From Bacteriovoracaceae bacterium (GTDB taxonomy: Bacteria > Bdellovibrionota > Bacteriovoracia > Bacteriovoracales > Bacteriovoracaceae), in assembly GCA_018675575.1 (NCBI GenBank), contig JABGXW010000134.1:1-64000 (forward strand): a stretch of DNA of 64,000 bases, given 5' to 3'. The number at the start of each line of letters is the position of its first letter. Position 1 is the first letter of the stretch. A program made the translations under genes and the position numbers. The notes under the pieces were generated by a model. The model was not told where the DNA came from, ran no database searches, and saw only the letters and a program-made list of their open reading frames with translations. Below, in pieces: positions 58,896-64,000 of this stretch.

Positions 58896-60605
58896 GTGGC
58901 AGATGCTAATGCACCGAAGAAGAAAATGGATGTTATTCAACAGATTCTTTTAGAGTCAAAGGCCTATAGTAATGTTGAGATGATGGAGTCTCTCGTTGAC
59001 TCTGAGAAGTCTTTAGCATTGCTGCCGATTCAACCATTATACATGGCGATAAAAAATTTAACAGCAGAGCAACTGGCTCCACATCTGATTAAGTTTTCAC
59101 CTGAGCAGAGAACAAGATTTTTAGACTTAGACCTTTGGTTCAAGGATACTTTAGATGTGGATAGTTTCAGCTTTTGGGTGAATACTTACTTAAAGACAAA
59201 ATCTCTTCCTCTTTTAAAAGAGTTTACTCAAAGTTCTGAATTTTGTATTTACCTTAAAGGTGTCTTTAATATTTGGACATTTGATGTGGAAGATCCTCAA
59301 TACCCTGATCATGATAATTATTTTTTAACAGATGATAACCTTTTATTATTTGAATTTCATGAAGGATATGAAAATGCAGATGAAGTTCGGGCCCTGATCA
59401 GGGCCCTTTATGGAGAGCTTGGAGTTGAAAATGCTTATACCTATCTATTTAAAATAACCACAGATTCTTTTCTCATTATGCAAGAAGAAGAATACCAAGC
59501 TAAGAACTATCGGCTTGCGGAAGTAGGCTTTGTTGATTATTTCGATGCTCTGAAAATGGACTCTTATTTTCCATCCTTAGAAGTCATGGATCATTACATA
59601 AAGAATTATGAAACTAGAACACCTAATATAGAAGGATTGACAATAGGACAATCTCTTCATAATGCATCTCTTACGGCATTTAAGGCAGAAGAATCGTTTA
59701 GAGCAGAATTAGAAAATATTACTGATGGAAAAAGAAAAGATTTTCTCCATTTTAATTTTATTCAATTAGTGAATGGTACATTAGTTTTAAACAATGCTCT
59801 TAAAAGCGGAACTTTGGCCATGACTCGGGTAGGAAAAAATACTTGTTCACTTGTAGAGCTAGGATATTCCTACATAAAAGAACTGGTTAGAATTAAGGAA
59901 TCACTATTTGAGAAGTTTGATTTCGTTGACTTTTACCGTGTAGGAAATACATTGATCGGGTTAACTCAAAAACGATTAAAAAAAGGTCTTAGGGAGAACT
60001 CTTTCGACGAAAGTGCTGAATTCCTTGGGAAAAACTGGTCAGAGTTTTTAGATTATAGCTTTGATCAACCTGTTAAATATGTTGCTCCTGAGGGAGAGTT
60101 TGAAAAACCTGTTATTGTAAAGAGCTTAAAGCTGTTAGAGCATTGGACTAATAGGTCAAAAACAGTGATGGGAATACTTCCCTTTGCCAGTACTTTTGCA
60201 AAGACTTTTAGTGACTTATCAAAAGAATCAAAGCTTATGGATCACTTCTATTTAAACTACTCTGTTGATGAGATAGATTTTGTAGCAATAATCTTATCAA
60301 GTTTTGCAAATTACTCAATGGGTAATTATGAAAATATTGAAAATACTAAGATGGGGCTCACGATAAATGAATTCAAAAAGTTTGTGTCTCTAGTTATGTG
60401 CAATGAAGGGAAAGTCGATCGATCCCAAAAGTTAGTAGAATTATTATCTAAATTCACGGAACAATTTGGCTTAAAGGGTGTTTTTCAAATTAATGAAATG
60501 ATTATTGAAATGTTAGTAGAACAGCTTGAAGGTTATGATTATAATGAACTTGATGAAGCCGATTTCAAGCATGTCGGTGGTCCTATTATATTAAATATAT
60601 CTTAA
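58896..60605 (+). CDS. Uncharacterised protein, DUF6178-like
   Basis: The 569-residue protein has no signal or membrane helix. It opens with QILLESKAYSNVEMMESLVDS, then LTAEQLAPHLIKFSPEQRTRFLDLDLWF, a pattern I associate with DUF6178 proteins of deltaproteobacteria, although I cannot confirm the family. Residues 140-240 contain FEFHEGYENADEVRALIRALY and acidic segments. It starts at a GTG with AAGG 8 bases upstream. Neighbours on the other strand converge 5 bases away. Function unknown. Confidence 0.6.
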   Translation: MADANAPKKKMDVIQQILLESKAYSNVEMMESLVDSEKSLALLPIQPLYMAIKNLTAEQLAPHLIKFSPEQRTRFLDLDLWFKDTLDVDSFSFWVNTYLKTKSLPLLKEFTQSSEFCIYLKGVFNIWTFDVEDPQYPDHDNYFLTDDNLLLFEFHEGYENADEVRALIRALYGELGVENAYTYLFKITTDSFLIMQEEEYQAKNYRLAEVGFVDYFDALKMDSYFPSLEVMDHYIKNYETRTPNIEGLTIGQSLHNASLTAFKAEESFRAELENITDGKRKDFLHFNFIQLVNGTLVLNNALKSGTLAMTRVGKNTCSLVELGYSYIKELVRIKESLFEKFDFVDFYRVGNTLIGLTQKRLKKGLRENSFDESAEFLGKNWSEFLDYSFDQPVKYVAPEGEFEKPVIVKSLKLLEHWTNRSKTVMGILPFASTFAKTFSDLSKESKLMDHFYLNYSVDEIDFVAIILSSFANYSMGNYENIENTKMGLTINEFKKFVSLVMCNEGKVDRSQKLVELLSKFTEQFGLKGVFQINEMIIEMLVEQLEGYDYNELDEADFKHVGGPIILNIS

Positions 60606-60610
60606 GGTTA

Positions 60611-61018
60611 CTATCCCTTGAAGGATTGATCAAAGATCATACGCATCTGAGTGATAAAACTTGAATTATTAGTTTTAATTCTTTTAATTATATTATCTCT
60701 TTGTTGAATCAGTTTCTCTTCTTGAATTTTTAATATTACTTTGGATTGATTATGAAGTTTCATATTGGGAACTTTCACACTTAGGAAACTTTCAATCATT
60801 GTAAGCCTTTTTTGTTCTAAATCTAAAAAGTCATAAAGAGTGTAGTTATCATGTCCTTTGGCAAAACTAATACTTGAATTTTCAGAATCTTTTTGTTCCT
60901 GTTTTTGAAGCAAAACATCTATTACATCTTGGAACTCTTTTAACTCATTCATTTTCTTTTTCGGTAAGTTCACTTTTACCTTTGGTCTTTTAAGATCAGA
61001 CTTTCCTTTTTTTGCCAT
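60611..61018 (-). CDS. Hypothetical coiled-coil protein
   Basis: The 135-residue protein has a lysine-rich N-terminus (MAKKGKSDLKRPKVKVNLPKK), then helical charged segments with heptad-like spacing (KEFQDVIDVLLQKQEQKD, SKVILKIQEEKLIQQRDNIIKRIK). It has no signal peptide or known motif. It begins 2 bases after the stop of the 171-residue protein, so the two are coexpressed. Sits opposite the CpaF gene group. Confidence 0.6.
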   Translation of the reverse strand: MAKKGKSDLKRPKVKVNLPKKKMNELKEFQDVIDVLLQKQEQKDSENSSISFAKGHDNYTLYDFLDLEQKRLTMIESFLSVKVPNMKLHNQSKVILKIQEEKLIQQRDNIIKRIKTNNSSFITQMRMIFDQSFKG

Positions 61019-61020
61019 AC

Positions 61021-61536
61021 TTATTCCTTTTTGTGATTTTGCTTATCTAGTTTGCCTGATAGGCCATCTAAGATCGTTTCATAAAAATATAATTCTTTAG
61101 ATACTTCATATAGTCTTCTTTGAGGTTTTAATATATCTTTGAGATCATCTAATATTTGCGGTACATTTTCATTAGAAATTTTAGACGCAATTAAACTTAT
61201 TTTTGAAAGTAATGCCTTTTCTTTTGTTTTTAATCGCCTTGCTTTATTAAAGAAATGTGTTGGCAGGTCGTTAACGCTATCGAGTATTGTTAGTTCTGGA
61301 TGATTTATTTTGGTGAGACTAATAATATAAATGGGATACGGTAATTTCAAATTAATATTTAAAGTTATCAGTACTTCTGAAATATTATCTAATGCTTCCG
61401 AAATGAAGTTTTTGTCAATTTCAGAAGTGGAGATAAAAAATGGTACCTGACCAAAATCCTTTTCCTTGAGAACGGTCGAAATACTTTCTATATCGTGGTG
61501 TTCAAGTTTTATTTCTTCATAAATTGGAATTCTCAT
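61021..61536 (-). CDS. Hypothetical protein
   Basis: The 171-residue cytosolic protein begins MRIPIYEEIKLEHHDIESIST and is mixed alpha/beta, with a helical, charged C-terminal half (KARRLKTKEKALLSKISLIAS). No family recognised. It is first in a two-gene unit with the coiled-coil protein, divergent from the 243-residue protein that precedes cpaF, with 52 bases between. Confidence 0.6.
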   Translation of the reverse strand: MRIPIYEEIKLEHHDIESISTVLKEKDFGQVPFFISTSEIDKNFISEALDNISEVLITLNINLKLPYPIYIISLTKINHPELTILDSVNDLPTHFFNKARRLKTKEKALLSKISLIASKISNENVPQILDDLKDILKPQRRLYEVSKELYFYETILDGLSGKLDKQNHKKE

Positions 61537-61588
61537 AATACCTTCATATTTTTTGTATTATAAAATTATATAATAAATTGATTTATCT

Positions 61589-62320
61589 TTGAAGCTTGAA
61601 GGTTGTTGGTTAAAATATAAATACTATTGTAATGAGGAATTTGTGGATAACTTCCCTGTAATAAATTTACCCGACTATTTAACTGTTATACTTCAGTCAA
61701 ATATGCAAGTATCTGGTCAAAACTTTGAGGGGCTAAAAAAATTCATCTATTCCAGACCTCCGTTGTTAGTATTAGTAAAGAAAGTTTTCCGTGATCTTGG
61801 TTCTAATGTCGATGTTGGAAATATTATAAAATCTTTGGGATGGATAGGATTTAGAAATAGAATTGTAAATGCCATTTTAGAATATGAATTGAAAGGAAAC
61901 TTTCAAGATGCTTTAGATACATCATTAATTATTGATTTGGTAAACTTAGAAGAAGACCTTAAGTCTTATGAGGTTTCAGGATATTCGAGAGGATTTCTTT
62001 TAGCATTTTATTTAAAAATGATTGAAATAAATAGAGAAAAACATAATAAAAGTCCTTTTGCTTTAGATTTAAATTTTATTCCTTACTTTGAATTTTCAAA
62101 TTCAAGATTTCCAAAGATTGATTGGAGTTATTTAATGATAGTCCATTTCGGTGAATTCTTAGGAGAGGATAAACTAAAGCAAAAACTTGTTACTAAAATC
62201 GGATTCGATCAAATTTATTCTGAACTTAGGGAAGAGCATAAAATTACCTTCGCAGAAAATATGCTTTCATATGGTTGCTCTGTAGGGGAATCAGATATTT
62301 TTTATGCGACTCAAGTATAA
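61589..62320 (+). CDS. Hypothetical protein upstream of cpaF
   Basis: The 243-residue protein has no signal peptide or membrane segment. The first possible start is a TTG at 61589 without a clear Shine-Dalgarno sequence, so the true N-terminus is uncertain. It contains GLKKFIYSRPPLLVLVKKVF and a central helical block (VGNIIKSLGWIGFRNRIVNAIL) that vaguely recalls HDOD-type domains, but no metal or nucleotide motif is present. The cpaF gene begins 11 bases later with its own AAAAGGA, so they are likely cotranscribed. Confidence 0.6.
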   Translation: MKLEGCWLKYKYYCNEEFVDNFPVINLPDYLTVILQSNMQVSGQNFEGLKKFIYSRPPLLVLVKKVFRDLGSNVDVGNIIKSLGWIGFRNRIVNAILEYELKGNFQDALDTSLIIDLVNLEEDLKSYEVSGYSRGFLLAFYLKMIEINREKHNKSPFALDLNFIPYFEFSNSRFPKIDWSYLMIVHFGEFLGEDKLKQKLVTKIGFDQIYSELREEHKITFAENMLSYGCSVGESDIFYATQV

Positions 62321-62331
62321 AAGGAAAAAAA

Positions 62332-63375
62332 ATGGCTGAAAGTTTAAATACAGTTTGGAACTTGGTGAATGAATTATCTGCAAAGAAAGGTATTACTGAG
62401 ATTGTAATTAATGGACCCAAAACCGTTTTTGTAGAAAGAGGAGGTCAATTTATTCAGTTAAATGTGAGTTTAACTAAGAAAGATATGTATGACTTTATCG
62501 ATGAGATAGCCCTTTATAATAAAAAGAATTGCGATGCTTCTGAACCCATTTTTGATGGAAGTATGCCTGACGGTTCCAGAATTAATGCAATCATTGAGCC
62601 TTTCGCTAACGGTTCCCCAGCAATTTCAATTAGAAAATACATAAAAAGTATCAATAATTTTAATGAAAACCCTGGAATCTTTGGCCTTGATCCTGAGTGG
62701 ATTGAGCTTTTTAAAGCAATGGTCAGTGCAAGGATGAATATAGTGGTCAGTGGTGGAACCGGAGTTGGGAAGACGACATTTCTTAATCTCCTCTTAGCTG
62801 AGTTAAGTCCTGCTGAAAGAGTTATCTCAATTGAAGATACTTTAGAACTAAGTTTATCTGTCCCAAATGTTGTGAGGCTAGAAGTTCGAGGTAAAGGAAA
62901 AGTAAATGACCCTCACTTTGGTACGCGTAATCTAGTTAAAAATACGCTCAGAATGCGACCAGATAGAATAATCATTGGAGAAATCAGAGGAGCCGAATTA
63001 TTCGATCTACTTCAAGCTATGAACACTGGTCATGACGGTTCAATGAGTTCAATCCATTCGAATTCTCCTGGAGAATGTTTATCTCGAATGGAAACTTTAT
63101 ATTTGCTTGCAGGATTTGAAATTCCCTACCATGTTGTTAGAAAACAGATATCTACAGCGGTAGACTTTATTGTGCAAGTCTCGAGAAATAGAGAGGGGAC
63201 AAGAGTTATTTCCCAGATACAAGAGGTTACAGGAATGGAAGGGGAAACAGTCTCTTCTCAAACCATAGCGGAACTCAAAGATGACAAATTGAAATCAAGT
63301 GGTTTAGTCCCTAAAAACATGGAAAAATTACATCATATGGGCGGGTTACCCATCAATTTCTTTTCAAAGGGATAG
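62332..63375 (+). CDS. CpaF/TadA-like type II/IV secretion ATPase
   Basis: About 347 residues from the ATG at 62332, well placed after AAAAGGA. The N-terminal domain carries GITEIVINGPKTVFVERGG, then Walker A VVSGGTGVGKTTFLN, the Asp box ISIEDTLELSL, Walker B-type IIIGEIRGAELFDLLQAMNTG, the His box MSSIHSNSPGECLSRMETL and the CpaF motif RMRPDR. Hexameric ATPase that powers Tad pili or related secretion. No other tad/cpa genes are visible in this window, so it may serve a remote pilus locus. Confidence 0.88.
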   Translation: MAESLNTVWNLVNELSAKKGITEIVINGPKTVFVERGGQFIQLNVSLTKKDMYDFIDEIALYNKKNCDASEPIFDGSMPDGSRINAIIEPFANGSPAISIRKYIKSINNFNENPGIFGLDPEWIELFKAMVSARMNIVVSGGTGVGKTTFLNLLLAELSPAERVISIEDTLELSLSVPNVVRLEVRGKGKVNDPHFGTRNLVKNTLRMRPDRIIIGEIRGAELFDLLQAMNTGHDGSMSSIHSNSPGECLSRMETLYLLAGFEIPYHVVRKQISTAVDFIVQVSRNREGTRVISQIQEVTGMEGETVSSQTIAELKDDKLKSSGLVPKNMEKLHHMGGLPINFFSKG

Positions 63376-63426
63376 TATTCCTCTCGAATAATTGCTCTAA
63401 TTGTCACAATTTGTTAACTTTTCTTT

Positions 63427-64000
63427 ATGTTAAGAAGTAAATGGTTTTTTCATCCATTGTTTGTTTTTATTTTCTCCATAATAGCGTTGGGAACATCTCT
63501 CTTTATTTATATCAGTTCATACATAAAAGTTAATGATGCATTTAGAGATTTTGTTGTTAAACATAATATTGCAGGAAAAGCATTATTTGATTCTCAAACG
63601 TGGGTAATGATACTTATTACATCTATCCTAGTCGCTTTGATAATAACCGGACTCGCTATCATATTTGTATATTATCAAAAAATGATAAATTTATACCGAA
63701 GACAACAAAATTTTATTAATGGATTTACACACGAGTTAAAGACTCCCGTTGCATCACTACAATTGTTAATTGATACATTTATTAAACATGAACTTTCAAG
63801 AGAACAGCAATTAAAATATCTAGGATTTATGCATGTTGATACTAAACGTATTTCAGATAATGTAAATCAGATTCTTAATCTTGCTAATATTGAAGAGAAA
63901 AAACATTTGGAAAACCTTCACGCTCGAGATGTCTCTGAAGTAATAGAAGAGTTTATCGAAAATAATAAACTTACTTATAATGCGAATATAATTAACTTAA
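63427..64000 (+). CDS. Sensor histidine kinase (5' part, cut by window end)
   Basis: The first 191 codons are visible. Two transmembrane helices at about 9-30 and 59-80 flank a short periplasmic loop. After a juxtamembrane segment comes a HisKA domain with H-box FTHELKTPVASL (H at about 101) and a dimerisation helix. The ATPase domain lies beyond the window. The start ATG at 63427 has no good Shine-Dalgarno sequence. It begins 51 bases after cpaF; its cognate regulator is probably outside the window. Confidence 0.85.
   Translation, partial: MLRSKWFFHPLFVFIFSIIALGTSLFIYISSYIKVNDAFRDFVVKHNIAGKALFDSQTWVMILITSILVALIITGLAIIFVYYQKMINLYRRQQNFINGFTHELKTPVASLQLLIDTFIKHELSREQQLKYLGFMHVDTKRISDNVNQILNLANIEEKKHLENLHARDVSEVIEEFIENNKLTYNANIINL

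Overview
The window is a low-GC, densely coded bacterial chromosome segment with no IS elements, CRISPR arrays, rRNA or tRNA genes that I could see. The gene content fits a Gram-negative predatory or gliding bacterium of the Bdellovibrionota (Bacteriovorax/Halobacteriovorax-like). The reasons are an Agl/Glt-type gliding operon, many outer-membrane barrels, lipoproteins and secreted proteins, a sphingolipid-type desaturase, and an AT-rich base composition. This placement is inference; no rRNA or marker tree supports it here.

Layout. 1-5.8 kb: the tail of an OmpA-family gene, a lipoprotein behind a sigma-54-like promoter, a CheY-like receiver, a RoxA/CCP-like dihaem cytochrome, and a FecR domain fused to a barrel-like C-terminus. 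5.8-9.3 kb: a self-contained transcription unit with its own promoter and terminator. It has a structured leader with a 39-codon ORF and mutually exclusive hairpins, an 87-codon ORF, an ABC exporter with an N-terminal extension and a 10-G tract in its Walker A, and a DUF1854 protein. 9.4-17.1 kb: MATE transporter, acyltransferase, pyroglutamyl peptidase, HAD phosphatase, glutathione peroxidase, and a MoxR-DUF58-transglutaminase operon. 17.2-19.3 kb: a porin, a covalent-FMN protein and a small haem-b-like membrane protein, probably one electron-transfer unit. 19.3-21 kb: an ExbB-like channel protein with a TM-VWA partner. 21.4-27.7 kb: phospholipid genes (plsC-like, cdsA, CDP-alcohol phosphatidyltransferase) around a hydrolase-methyltransferase fusion, a second methyltransferase and an SMR-like protein, followed by a DJ-1/PfpI gene with a Fur-like box.

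27.9-35.5 kb: YciA thioesterase, NosF/NosY-like ABC pair, a Cys-rich bufferin-like protein with a haem lipoprotein, HPF, a split YeeE/YedE pair, a DUF2914 protein, a haem c-barrel fusion with a TPR-barrel partner, and tatA. 35.7-43.5 kb: a secreted HELGH protease-like protein, CBS protein, Popeye-like cNMP-binding membrane protein, aminotransferase, RecQ, a DUF547 lipoprotein and a tiny Spo0B-like protein.

43.5-54.5 kb: an eleven-kilobase minus-strand operon resembling the Myxococcus Agl/Glt gliding machinery: CglB-like VWA lipoprotein, outer-membrane barrel, TPR proteins, a TolQ-like AglR, two TolR-like AglQ/AglS, a GltD/GltE-like TPR pair and a GltG-like FHA/TonB-type protein. 54.9-58.7 kb: hydrolase, aldo/keto reductase, sphingolipid delta-4-desaturase-like protein and a VAT-1-like reductase. 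58.9-64 kb: four poorly characterised proteins, a CpaF-like secretion ATPase, and a sensor histidine kinase cut by the window edge.
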